Shown: one piece after another, positions 16,959 through 24,586 of the stretch
Position numbering within the stretch: the stretch's first letter is position 1
Layout of the letters: each line of letters opens with the position of its first letter
DNA from: Bradyrhizobium sp. AUGA SZCCT0283
Lineage (GTDB): Bacteria > Pseudomonadota > Alphaproteobacteria > Rhizobiales > Xanthobacteraceae
Assembly (NCBI RefSeq): GCF_018130385.1
Contig: NZ_JAFCLU010000037.1
Span: 1 to 59,860, forward strand
Direction of reading: 5' to 3'
Length of the DNA: 59,860 nucleotides
Notes under the pieces: model-generated
Told to the model about the DNA's origin: nothing
Database searches by the model: none
The model's input: only the letters and a program-made list of their open reading frames with translations
Translations under genes and position numbers: made by a program

Positions 16959-16975
16959 AGCAAGTGCCGTACCAA
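16959..16975 (-). promoter_or_regulatory. Sigma54 promoter of fixABCX
   Basis: On the minus strand TTGGTACGGCACTTGCT: GG and GC separated by 10 bases, nearly the full TGGCACG-N4-TTGCW consensus. It is 43 bases upstream of the fixA ATG. A one-mismatch NifA site (CGT-N10-ACA at 17079-17094) lies about 105 bases further up. Confidence 0.8.
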
Positions 16976-17193
16976 CCGCGGCAGCCCCGAAATATGGATG
17001 TCAAGACAATGACTTGAGGACGCGGACGGACTGCCGGCCGAAGCTGTACGTCGGTCGCTGACAACGACAATTCCGACACGTCGCAAACACGACAGCGCCA
17101 TGCGACCAAACAGAGTTAAAGGACATCAAAGCAACTCAGCGCCGTCCGGTCTGCGCAACAAGACCGGGGATCAACCGCGAACGTGCGGCGAGA

Positions 17194-17526
17194 TTATTTC
17201 AGCGTGGTGAGAGGTATGAGAACGGGAGGCTTCGGCGGCGCCACCGCATCCTTCAAGACCTTGAACACACGCTGGTCGAGCGGCGATGACGCGAGAAAAT
17301 CGGCGTAAGCCTGCTCCAGCACCGCCTTGCAGCGTTCCGCCACGACCGCGTCTGGCTGCCCGGTGAAATCCTCACTCACCAAATATTGCCCCATGCGCCT
17401 CAGAATGTGCAGCCGCACCACGTTGACGTGCTTGGGGTCATACTCGACGCCGAGCAGCGCGAAGAAGTCCTCGGCGGAAGAGGCCCTGTTCAACTGCTCA
17501 AGCACGCCGACGGCTGCTCCGCTCAT
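17194..17526 (-). CDS. nifW: Nitrogenase-stabilising protein NifW
   Basis: 110 aa from the ATG at 17526 (an alternative at 17541 adds MKETE and overlaps cysE). NifW motifs: LNRASSAEDFFALLGVEYDP and the VNVVRLHILRRMGQYL helix. NifW associates with MoFe protein and is thought to protect or mature it under oxygen. It is the third gene of nifV-cysE-nifW. Confidence 0.93.
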   Translation of the reverse strand: MSGAAVGVLEQLNRASSAEDFFALLGVEYDPKHVNVVRLHILRRMGQYLVSEDFTGQPDAVVAERCKAVLEQAYADFLASSPLDQRVFKVLKDAVAPPKPPVLIPLTTLK

Positions 17527-17537
17527 CTCAGTCTCCT

Positions 17538-18326
17538 TCAAGCCTGCTCTACGGCACGAGGGCCGGGGTTAGGTGCGTCTGTGCCCCGCATGGGTGCGTT
17601 GCCATCGCGCAAGCGCTTCTGGACGTAGGCGAGCCGTGCCTCGAGAAATTCAACGCGATCCAGCAATATGGAGATCGCCTCCCCGACCGGATCCGGCATC
17701 AAATGGTGGTCAAGATCGATGCGGCCGACTGCGCGGCGATGGCTGAGTTCCGGCCGTACCACCCTGGCCGGAATACCGACCACGGTCACTTCCGGCGGCG
17801 TGCTCTCGATCACGACCGAATTGGCCCCTACCCGCGTTCCCCGCCCAACGGTAATCGGTCCAAGGATCTTGGCGCCGGCGCCGACGACGACGCGGTCCTC
17901 CAGGCTGGGGTGGCGTTTGCCCGGCGACCATGACGTGCCCCCGAGCGTCACGCCGTGATACAGCGTGACGTCATTGCCGACCTCGGCCGTCTCACCAATG
18001 ACGACACAGGCCCCATGATCGATGAAGAACCGGTGACCTATTTTGGCGGCCGGATGAATGTCGACATTGGAGAGGAAGCGGCCAAGCCAGGACAACAGCC
18101 GCGCCGGAAATCTCCAGCCGACTCCCCATAGACGGTGAGCGATCCGATGCCAGATCAGGGCATGGACGCCGGGATAGGTCAGCAGGGTTTCCAGTTCGCT
18201 GCGGGCGGCCGGATCGCGCAAGCGAACGCAGCCGATATCTTCCTTAATCAGTTGCAGTAGCGAAGAAGGACGAGGCTCCGTGATCGCCAGACGATCGCCA
18301 GCGTGTGTGTCAATGGCATCGGACAT
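17538..18326 (-). CDS. cysE: Serine O-acetyltransferase (NifP/CysE)
   Basis: 262 aa from the ATG at 18326 just after the nifV stop. It has the left-handed beta-helix hexapeptide repeats, DHGACVVIGETAEVGNDVTLYHGVTLGGT and GAGAKILGPITVGRGTRVGANSVV, with the catalytic Asp/His of the CysE family. It makes O-acetylserine for cysteine; in nif clusters (nifP) it raises cysteine supply for NifS-driven Fe-S assembly. Sandwiched between nifV and nifW, so the nif-specific paralogue reading is strong. Confidence 0.9.
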   Translation of the reverse strand: MSDAIDTHAGDRLAITEPRPSSLLQLIKEDIGCVRLRDPAARSELETLLTYPGVHALIWHRIAHRLWGVGWRFPARLLSWLGRFLSNVDIHPAAKIGHRFFIDHGACVVIGETAEVGNDVTLYHGVTLGGTSWSPGKRHPSLEDRVVVGAGAKILGPITVGRGTRVGANSVVIESTPPEVTVVGIPARVVRPELSHRRAVGRIDLDHHLMPDPVGEAISILLDRVEFLEARLAYVQKRLRDGNAPMRGTDAPNPGPRAVEQA

Positions 18327-18334
18327 CGGCGGCC

Positions 18335-19495
18335 TCATGCACAATTGGGAAGTCCCCCATCGCAAACCTCACGCCAGATCCGCTTGACCGTCTCGCGCGC
18401 GACGGGACCCTTGTTGCGGACCGCGTGCTCGCGCACGCGCGCCAGAATGCCACGCAACTCGTCGGAACTTGCAGGCAAGCGCAGATCCGAAAGCAGCGAG
18501 CTGATCGCCGACAGACCGGAGTGCTTGCCGATCACGATGCGGTTGGATCGGCCGAACAGCAGCGGATCGAGCGATTGGTAGGTGCGCTGGTCCTTGAGCA
18601 ATCCATCGACATGGATGCCGGACTCATGGGTAAAGACATGCTCTCCGACAATGGCCTTGTTGAGCGGAATGGTCCGCGCCGCGGCCGCCGCGACGATGCT
18701 CGCGACATTGCCCAGTTCGGACAGGACTACCCCGGTGTCCCGACCGTATAATTGCCTGAGGGCGACTGCGACTTCCTCGAGCGGCGCGTTGCCGGCGCGC
18801 TCGCCAAGCCCGATCACGGTGACGGAAGCATGCGTGGCGCCAGCCTTGACGGCGGCCAGGGTATTGGCGGTGGCGAGCCCGAGATCGTCATGGCCGTGAA
18901 ACTCAAGCTCGAGATCGGTGGTCGCGCGCAACGCCGCGATCAACTGGTGGCTGGACTCCGGATCGAGCACGCTCAGCGTATCGGCGATGCGAAACCGCCG
19001 CGCGCCGACCGCTTTTGCGGTGGCGATGATCTCGATCAGAAAATCGACATCCGCACGCGACGAGTCTTCTCCGCCGACGGCAACGGCCAGGCCCTTGCTG
19101 CGGGCGTAGCCGACGACGCGCTTGAGCATGTCGATCGCGTTGGAGCGCTTGCCGCCAAGCTTGGCCGCAATCTGCACGTCGGAAACCGGAACCGAGACAT
19201 TGACCATCGAGACCCCCGCTTCGATGGCGGCGTCGACATCCTCGGTCCGCATCCGGCACCAGGCGATCGTCGTCAGCGGCAGTTCCGCTTCGACAATGGC
19301 CCGGATCGCGGTGATCTCGTCTCGCCCCATCGCAGGCGTGCCGGCCTCCAGCTCCGGGACACCGGCGCGGGCCAGCGCGCGTGCGATCGCAAACTTCTCC
19401 CCGGTGGTGAAGGCCACACCGGGCGCCTGTTCCCCGTCACGGAGCGTCGTGTCGTTGAGAACTATTGGCGCGAGCGGCGTCGGCTGATCGATCAT
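18335..19495 (-). CDS. nifV: Homocitrate synthase NifV
   Basis: 386 aa. DRE-TIM metallolyase: NDTTLRDGEQAPGVAFTTGEK at residues ~13-33 holds the catalytic Arg-Asp and metal Asp, and HGHDDLGLATANTLAAVKAGA carries the metal-binding His residues. It condenses acetyl-CoA with 2-oxoglutarate to homocitrate, the organic ligand of FeMo-co. It has its own NifA site and consensus sigma54 promoter and heads nifV-cysE-nifW. Confidence 0.95.
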   Translation of the reverse strand: MIDQPTPLAPIVLNDTTLRDGEQAPGVAFTTGEKFAIARALARAGVPELEAGTPAMGRDEITAIRAIVEAELPLTTIAWCRMRTEDVDAAIEAGVSMVNVSVPVSDVQIAAKLGGKRSNAIDMLKRVVGYARSKGLAVAVGGEDSSRADVDFLIEIIATAKAVGARRFRIADTLSVLDPESSHQLIAALRATTDLELEFHGHDDLGLATANTLAAVKAGATHASVTVIGLGERAGNAPLEEVAVALRQLYGRDTGVVLSELGNVASIVAAAAARTIPLNKAIVGEHVFTHESGIHVDGLLKDQRTYQSLDPLLFGRSNRIVIGKHSGLSAISSLLSDLRLPASSDELRGILARVREHAVRNKGPVARETVKRIWREVCDGGLPNCA

Positions 19496-19569
19496 TGGAT
19501 CCTCACCACGATAGCGGCATCATCGGAGGAGACGATCATTGCGGATGGATCCCCTCGCATTCGGGTAAG

Positions 19570-19586
19570 AGCAACCGCCGTGCCAG
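19570..19586 (-). promoter_or_regulatory. Sigma54 promoter of nifV
   Basis: Minus-strand CTGGCACGGCGGTTGCT is a perfect match to the -24/-12 consensus, 75 bases before the nifV ATG. Confidence 0.88.
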
Positions 19587-19643
19587 CGTATTTCATTGAC
19601 GTAACCCATTGCGATATCTACCGTTTATGAAAGCTTCGTCGAT

Positions 19644-19659
19644 TGTCGCGATCCCGACA
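19644..19659 (-). promoter_or_regulatory. NifA site upstream of nifV
   Basis: TGTCGCGATCCCGACA, an exact TGT-N10-ACA, 58 bases upstream of the sigma54 element. A second near-site (CGT-N10-ACG, starting at 19661) follows at once. Confidence 0.8.
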
Positions 19660-19690
19660 GCGTCGCAAATGCGACGCGCGACCAGGATCG

Positions 19691-20209
19691 TCAGGCCTGC
19701 TTGCGGCGTAAATGGACAATGACGTCGACCCGCGAGATCTCGTAGCCCGGCAGCGGCTGCGGCAATTGGTCGATCTCGACACCCGGTTCGGGCACATCGA
19801 GCAACCTGTCTTCGTGATCGACGTAGAAATGATGGTGGGTTGACGGGTTTGTGTCGAAGAACGATTTCGATCCATCGACGCCAATCTGACGCAACAAGCC
19901 AGCTTCGGTGAACTGGTTCAGCGTATTGTAGACCGTTGCCATCGAAATCTGCATGTTGGCGTCGACCGCCTCGGCGTGGAGCATTTCCGCGGTGACGTGG
20001 CGCCCACCGTTCAAAAACAGAAACGCGCCGAGCATCAGCCGCTGGCGCGTCGGCCGCAGGCCGGCTCGCCGGAGCAAATCGACGCAGTCTTGGTGGAAAA
20101 GGGCGTTTTCATTCGCCCCGATCGTGAGCTCATGCGGAACTTTCATGGCCTCGTCGGCGAACGTTTCCGAAGCGTTCTCGACCCAGGAAGTCGTTGCTGT
20201 CACATCCAT
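19691..20209 (-). CDS. Fur-family regulator, Irr-like
   Basis: 172 aa from the ATG at 20209, 6 bases after the nifQ stop. Winged-helix Fur fold: LRRAGLRPTRQRLMLGAFLF, TAEMLHAEAVDANMQISMATVYNTLNQFTEAGLL, and a HHHFYVDHEDRLLDVP segment like the histidine cluster of Irr, the haem-responsive iron regulator of rhizobia. It lacks the CxxC zinc motifs of classic Fur. As the third gene of nifH1-nifQ it would be made when NifA is active, an unusual setting that links iron control to nitrogen fixation. Probably a paralogue rather than the housekeeping irr. Confidence 0.8.
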   Translation of the reverse strand: MDVTATTSWVENASETFADEAMKVPHELTIGANENALFHQDCVDLLRRAGLRPTRQRLMLGAFLFLNGGRHVTAEMLHAEAVDANMQISMATVYNTLNQFTEAGLLRQIGVDGSKSFFDTNPSTHHHFYVDHEDRLLDVPEPGVEIDQLPQPLPGYEISRVDVIVHLRRKQA

Positions 20210-20214
20210 CCACG

Positions 20215-21012
20215 TTACTCCGGTGGCGAGGCGAGCAACGTGGCGGCCGTCGAGATAGACAGCGCCGCCTCTCGACGCCGGTCTGCCATCCGGCTCTCGC
20301 CGCTTTCGTCGCCAAAGCAAAGATCGAAATCTCGGCATTCGGTACAAACCGGCGTCGTGCACATCACGAAGCCGTCGGATTCGCAGAGCGCCCGATAAAA
20401 GAAACGCTTCCACCGCATGTTTTGCGTGTTGCGGCGGGCAATAGGGCCGAAATGCCGCGACAGCAGCCGCGTCAGTTCGGAGCGCTCGCGCAAGCCGAGG
20501 TCTTCCCACAGATGGTTCGGCTCCATTGCGCGGCGCGCGATCATTGCGGCGAGCCAGCGGCCGACTTCGCCCTCGCTCGAGCGATTGGCCAGCAACAGAT
20601 CGCACACCATCGCTGTCTCGTCATCGTCCGCCACGCCGGCAACCGTGCCCGCCAGCCCAAGGCCGCAAGCACCCGGAAACCAGTGAGCCATGAGGCTCGC
20701 AAGATCCGCCGCCGCGAGCCCCGCGCGCTCGGCGACCGTCCCGTTCTCCATCGAAGCAACCGCCAGGATCGAGGCCAGCACGTGCCTGTCAAAACTGAAA
20801 TCATCGTCAATGACGGCGTCCGCCGGGTGACAGCCCGTCAGCATGCGATAGGCCGCAACGCCGATATCATGCTGGCGGTCACGCGGCGCGTTCGACTGCT
20901 CCAGCCCAGGAAACGCTGATGGTGCGTCGATCGACGGTTCAAACGGTGCCGCTGCTAACACTGGCCGCTCCAAAGCCGATTGTCCTGCCCTTGCTTTCTT
21001 GCGCGTCTCCAT
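20215..21012 (-). CDS. nifQ: NifQ, molybdenum donor for FeMo-co
   Basis: 265 aa from the ATG at 21012 (the open frame to 21138 enters nifH). The diagnostic C-x4-C-x2-C-x5-C motif is present as CTTPVCTECRDFDLC near the C-terminus. NifQ carries a Mo-Fe-S cluster and delivers Mo to the NifEN/NifH step of FeMo-co assembly. The first ~60 residues look poorly conserved. It is the second gene after nifH copy 1, separated by a strong stem-loop. Confidence 0.92.
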   Translation of the reverse strand: METRKKARAGQSALERPVLAAAPFEPSIDAPSAFPGLEQSNAPRDRQHDIGVAAYRMLTGCHPADAVIDDDFSFDRHVLASILAVASMENGTVAERAGLAAADLASLMAHWFPGACGLGLAGTVAGVADDDETAMVCDLLLANRSSEGEVGRWLAAMIARRAMEPNHLWEDLGLRERSELTRLLSRHFGPIARRNTQNMRWKRFFYRALCESDGFVMCTTPVCTECRDFDLCFGDESGESRMADRRREAALSISTAATLLASPPE

Positions 21013-21060
21013 CCGTGCCGGAATCCTGATCGCATCTCGCTGAACGGATGCGTTTGGTAG

Positions 21061-21088
21061 ACCCGGCCCCTCCATCGAGGGGCCGGGT
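21061..21088 (-). terminator. Stem-loop between nifH copy 1 and nifQ
   Basis: Perfect 11-bp inverted repeat ACCCGGCCCCT / AGGGGCCGGGT with a 6-nt loop, 19 bases beyond the nifH stop. There is no U-run, so it is more likely an mRNA 3'-end stabiliser or partial terminator that raises nifH over nifQ expression than a full stop. Confidence 0.6.
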
Positions 21089-21106
21089 CGCGTCGAACGA
21101 ACGACC

Positions 21107-22009
21107 TCAGGCCGCGGCAATCGCCGCTTCGGCGGCAAGCTCCGCAGCGGTCTTGCCGACGATGGCCTCGTCGACCGGCTTCATGATGCCGTGCTCCATC
21201 AGCATGTCCTCGAGTTCGTCCATGGTGATCGGGGTCGGGATGATGCCCTTGCCGCCATTGTTGTGGATCTTCTCGGCCAGGCTGCGGTAGTGGCCGGCCT
21301 GAACCGAGTCGGGCGCATATTCCAGCACCGTCATGCGGCGCAGCTCGGCGTGCTGCACGATGTTGTCGCGCGGCACGAAGTAGATCAGCTGGGTGCCGAG
21401 CTTCTTGGCCATCGCTTCCGCAAGCTCGAGCTCCTTGTCGGTCTGGCGCTCGTTGCAGACCAGGCCGCCCAGGCGTACGCCGCCCGAATTGGCGTATTTC
21501 AGAATGCCCTTGGAGATGTTGTTGGCGGCGTACATCGCCATCATCTCACCCGACATCACGATGTAGATTTCCTGCGCCTTGTTCTCGCGGATCGGCATCG
21601 CAAAGCCGCCGCACACGACGTCGCCGAGCACGTCGTAGGAGACGTAGTCGATGTCTTCATAGGCGCCGTTTTCCTCGAGGAAGTTGATCGAGGTGATGAC
21701 GCCGCGGCCGGCGCAGCCGACGCCGGGCTCCGGACCGCCGGACTCGACGCAGCGGATGTCGCGGTAGCCGACCTTCATGACCTCTTCGATCTCGAGGTCC
21801 TCGACGCTGCCGGCGGCAGCCGCCAGGCTGAGGATGGTGTCCTGCGCCTTGGCGTGCAGGATCAGCCGGGTCGAGTCCGCCTTCGGATCGCAGCCGACGA
21901 TCAGGATCTTGTGACCCATCTCGGCCAGCGCCGCCAGCGTGTTCTGCGAGGTCGTCGACTTGCCGATGCCGCCTTTGCCGTAAAACGCGATTTGTCGTAG
22001 TGCAGCCAT
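21107..22009 (-). CDS. nifH: Nitrogenase iron protein NifH, copy 1
   Basis: 300 aa. Dinitrogenase reductase: P-loop FYGKGGIGKSTT (residues ~8-19), the [4Fe-4S] cysteines in GCAGRGVIT and CGGFAMPIRE, and the Arg of GRGVI that DraT modifies in other species. It passes electrons to NifDK with ATP hydrolysis and also acts in FeMo-co maturation. The protein is identical to copy 2 at 58948-59850, with only 8 base differences between the genes. It leads nifH-nifQ-irr from its own promoter, separate from nifDK. Confidence 0.97.
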   Translation of the reverse strand: MAALRQIAFYGKGGIGKSTTSQNTLAALAEMGHKILIVGCDPKADSTRLILHAKAQDTILSLAAAAGSVEDLEIEEVMKVGYRDIRCVESGGPEPGVGCAGRGVITSINFLEENGAYEDIDYVSYDVLGDVVCGGFAMPIRENKAQEIYIVMSGEMMAMYAANNISKGILKYANSGGVRLGGLVCNERQTDKELELAEAMAKKLGTQLIYFVPRDNIVQHAELRRMTVLEYAPDSVQAGHYRSLAEKIHNNGGKGIIPTPITMDELEDMLMEHGIMKPVDEAIVGKTAAELAAEAAIAAA

Positions 22010-22019
22010 TTTGTTCTCC
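21107..22019 (-). repeat. Long direct repeat, nifH unit copy 1
   Basis: Pairs with 58948-59860 at a fixed offset of 37841. Both copies are on the minus strand, so recombination between them would delete or circularise the ~37.8 kb between. Confidence 0.9.
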
Positions 22020-22163
22020 ATGAACCGATTGCCAATGAGTCCGCGCGTCAACGCCGGACTCGCTTCTGTTACAGAACCGGGCACATGGGTTACGGGAAGG
22101 AGCGCATCGCTCGTCAGGCGTCTGCGTGCACTCAGCCCTCACTCCTTGTTCCGCCCACTCAAT

Positions 22164-22180
22164 AGCAACCGCCGTGCCAC
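22164..22180 (-). promoter_or_regulatory. Sigma54 promoter of nifH copy 1
   Basis: Minus-strand GTGGCACGGCGGTTGCT, a full consensus -24/-12 element, almost the same core as the nifV promoter. Confidence 0.9.
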
Positions 22181-22236
22181 TCGGCTAAGTCGATGATTCA
22201 GCTTCTGAAACACCCAACTTGCGGAAAACAGCACGA

Positions 22237-22292
22237 TGTTTTGAACCTGACAGCGTCGACCCGGCTGTATGGCGCCTGTTCGAAATCGGACA
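22237..22292. promoter_or_regulatory. Two NifA sites shared by divergent operons
   Basis: Exact TGT-N10-ACA at 22237-22252 and 22277-22292, 40 bases apart start to start. They are 57 and 97 bases upstream of the nifH1 promoter and 77-115 bases upstream of the rightward candidate promoter. Confidence 0.78.
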
Positions 22293-22366
22293 AGAATGAA
22301 AGCTGCCAGCACGCTCGAAAGCTTCGCCTTCGCTCGACCATGCCGGTGTTATCCGCACCCAGATCC

Positions 22367-22384
22367 TGCGGAATGGAAATTGCT
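22367..22384 (+). promoter_or_regulatory. Candidate sigma54 promoter of the receiver-like operon
   Basis: GG at 22370-22371 and GC at 22382-22383 with 10 bases between and a perfect TTGCT -12 box; the -24 side (GCGGAATG) is weaker. It is 57 bases before the next ATG. Confidence 0.5.
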
Positions 22385-22440
22385 AGCAGTCCTGTCGGGC
22401 CACACGGCGAGACAAGGCTTGCAAACCACAGGAGGCTAGA

Positions 22441-22875
22441 ATGCAGATCGGCGTCGAAACATCGAAAGCAGTCGACCAGCGGCGCGTATTCGTCATCGAC
22501 GAGGACGAGATCACCCGCGCTGCGTTGCAGTTCATGCTGCACGACGAAATCGAGACCCATGAACTGGTGAGTCCGGAAGAGGCTTATGAAAAGGGCGTCG
22601 GCTGGCTCAAGCCGGATGTCGTGCTGCTTGGCGTCTCCTTCCTGAAGCAGAGAGGCACCGCATTGATCGGCGAATTGTCGGCAAAATTCCAGGGCGTACG
22701 TATCCTCATTGTCTGCGACAAGTCCGATGAAGCAACCGCCGTGGAGGGTTTGAAGGCCGGCGCGCACGGCGCCCTGGTCAAGCCGCTCACACTGGAGGCG
22801 GTCCGCAAGAAGGTCGATACCATCCTGGGCCGGGACGGCGCGGCGCCGCTGGTGCAGCTCAGCCTCCTTGCATAG
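22441..22875 (+). CDS. Receiver-like protein lacking the phospho-Asp
   Basis: 144 aa single-domain response-regulator fold: VFVIDEDEITRAALQFML with acidic pocket residues (D20, E21, D22), LKPDVVLLGVSFLKQRG, and LVKPLTLEAV with the conserved Lys 114. At the position of the phosphorylated Asp (LLD) there is Gly 64, and the switch Thr/Ser is Cys 92, so it should not be phosphorylated normally. There is no output domain. It is divergent from nifH1 and begins an operon with a nitroreductase-like and a rhodanese-ankyrin gene. Perhaps a protein-interaction adaptor. Confidence 0.7.
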   Translation: MQIGVETSKAVDQRRVFVIDEDEITRAALQFMLHDEIETHELVSPEEAYEKGVGWLKPDVVLLGVSFLKQRGTALIGELSAKFQGVRILIVCDKSDEATAVEGLKAGAHGALVKPLTLEAVRKKVDTILGRDGAAPLVQLSLLA

Positions 22876-22918
22876 GCTCGGCTGCAATGGCGACGATCCA
22901 GTCTTGCCGGAAGCCCGG

Positions 22919-24586
22919 ATGTACGACGAACCCGTCGCCATGAACGTCGCGGCAACACAGGCCTCGAGCGCTGCCGAAATTGTCCTTGCCTATCATGCGC
23001 GGACAAAGCACAGCCTCACGCGCTACGCGGCCGGTCCGGAAACGCTCGATTGGGATACGCAGCCCAATCCGTTCCGCGAATTCGCAGGCTGCGCGCGAAC
23101 CGAACTCGAACTTGGCGCCGAACGGCTGACGACAAGCTTTGCCGAGGCTTGCACGCCGGGCAGCGTTGGTCCGTTTGCCCTTACCATCGAAGCGGTCGGA
23201 AAGCTGCTGGAGCTTTCCATGGGCCTCTCCGCATGGAAGGAATACGGGCCGGACCGCTGGGCGTTGCGCTGCAATCCATCGAGCGGCAATCTTCATCCCA
23301 CTGAAGCCTATGTTCTCTCGCGCAACGTGCCGGGCATCGTCGACGGGCTGCACCATTACCAGAGCCGCGACCATGTCCTGGAACTGCGGTGCCGGAGCAG
23401 CAGCAGCCCCGACGCACCTGCCCGGCTTTGGATCGGTCTTTCGTCGGTGCAATGGCGCGAAGCCTGGAAGTACGGCGAACGCGCCTTCCGCTATTGTCAG
23501 CTCGATGTCGGCCATGCCCTCGGCGCTTTCCGCTATGCCGCCGGGGCGCTTGGATGGCGCGCTACCCTGGTTGAGGATGTGACCAGCGCCGAGCTCGCTG
23601 CATTGATGGGCCTCGACCGCACCGATGCTTTTTCGGGCGTGGAACGCGAAGACGCCGAACTCCTGATTGCGATCGAGGCCGCCCCATCGACGGTCGCCGC
23701 GGCAGAGCGCAACATTCCCGGCGCCGGGGAAAGCGATGGAAATCCATGGACGGGACGTGCGAACCTCCTCGACCCCCGCCCGCTCTATCGCTGGCCGGTT
23801 ATCGGCCAAGTGAGCGACGCGACACAGGGTCGCGGCACCGGCACGTCATCCGACTTCCCGAACTATCCGTCCCTGCATCGGACGTCCGAGTCCTGCGCCG
23901 TCGATGTCATCCTCGGCCGACGCAGCGCGCAACGCTTCGACAGCAAATTCACGATGAGCGCGGATATCTTCTATCGCATGCTGGACGGCCTGCTCGATCG
24001 GCCGAATGCCCCGTGGGATGTCTGGAATTTTTCGCCACGCGTCCATCCCATCTTCTTCGTCCATCGGGTTGAAGGGCTTGAGCCCGGCGTCTATGCGTTG
24101 CCGCGCCACCCGGCGGCAGCGCACGCTCTCCACGCGCAACTCCGCAGGGATTTCGAGTGGGAGACGCCTGCCGGCACGCCGGCACATCTTCCCCTCGTCC
24201 GGCTATTGCGAACCGATTGCCGCATCATCGCGCGGACCATGAACTGCCATCAGGCAATTGCGAGCGACAGTTGCTTTGCGCTCAGCATGCTCTGCGAATT
24301 CGAACCCATCGTCCGCGCCAACGCCTGGCGCTACCGCCAACTGCATTGGGAGGCCGGACTTCTGGGGCACGCTCTCTATCTGGAGGCCGAAGCCGAGGGA
24401 CTCCGCGGCACCGGCATCGGTTGCTACTTCGACGACGCCCTGCACGAGATCCTTGGAATCAGCGGCACGCAGTTTCAGGCGCTCTATCATTTCACCGTTG
24501 GACGCGCCCTGACGGATGACCGAATTTTGACATTGCCAGCCTATCCGGGCAGGCGAATGCAACCGCCCAGGGAAACATCGGCATGA
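22919..24586 (+). CDS. Nitroreductase/SagB-type dehydrogenase, double domain
   Basis: 555 aa. Two tandem flavin nitroreductase-fold halves. The first (about residues 20-230) has LELSMGLSAWKEYG and RCNPSSGNLHPTEAYVL, as in SagB/ThcOx dehydrogenases. The second (about 320-540) has ILGRRSAQRFDSKFTMSADIFYRML and WEAGLLGHALYLEAEAEGLRGTGIGCYFDD. Such proteins use FMN to oxidise or reduce diverse substrates; none is established for a nif setting. The start is uncertain (22919 or 22940). It overlaps the rhodanese gene by 4 bases, so it is translationally coupled. Confidence 0.75.
   Translation: MYDEPVAMNVAATQASSAAEIVLAYHARTKHSLTRYAAGPETLDWDTQPNPFREFAGCARTELELGAERLTTSFAEACTPGSVGPFALTIEAVGKLLELSMGLSAWKEYGPDRWALRCNPSSGNLHPTEAYVLSRNVPGIVDGLHHYQSRDHVLELRCRSSSSPDAPARLWIGLSSVQWREAWKYGERAFRYCQLDVGHALGAFRYAAGALGWRATLVEDVTSAELAALMGLDRTDAFSGVEREDAELLIAIEAAPSTVAAAERNIPGAGESDGNPWTGRANLLDPRPLYRWPVIGQVSDATQGRGTGTSSDFPNYPSLHRTSESCAVDVILGRRSAQRFDSKFTMSADIFYRMLDGLLDRPNAPWDVWNFSPRVHPIFFVHRVEGLEPGVYALPRHPAAAHALHAQLRRDFEWETPAGTPAHLPLVRLLRTDCRIIARTMNCHQAIASDSCFALSMLCEFEPIVRANAWRYRQLHWEAGLLGHALYLEAEAEGLRGTGIGCYFDDALHEILGISGTQFQALYHFTVGRALTDDRILTLPAYPGRRMQPPRETSA

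Larger units (their letters stand above)
22010..22440. promoter_or_regulatory. 431-bp divergent control region, nifH1 / receiver-like gene
   Basis: No gene. Two central NifA sites are flanked by sigma54-type promoters pointing both ways, so one set of activator sites may serve both operons. The 5' leader of nifH1 (about 145 bases) is unusually long. Confidence 0.65.

Noticed and set aside
21013..21138. Longer start for nifQ
   Set aside because: The extension would overlap the end of nifH and cross the stem-loop; the ATG at 21012 is better placed.
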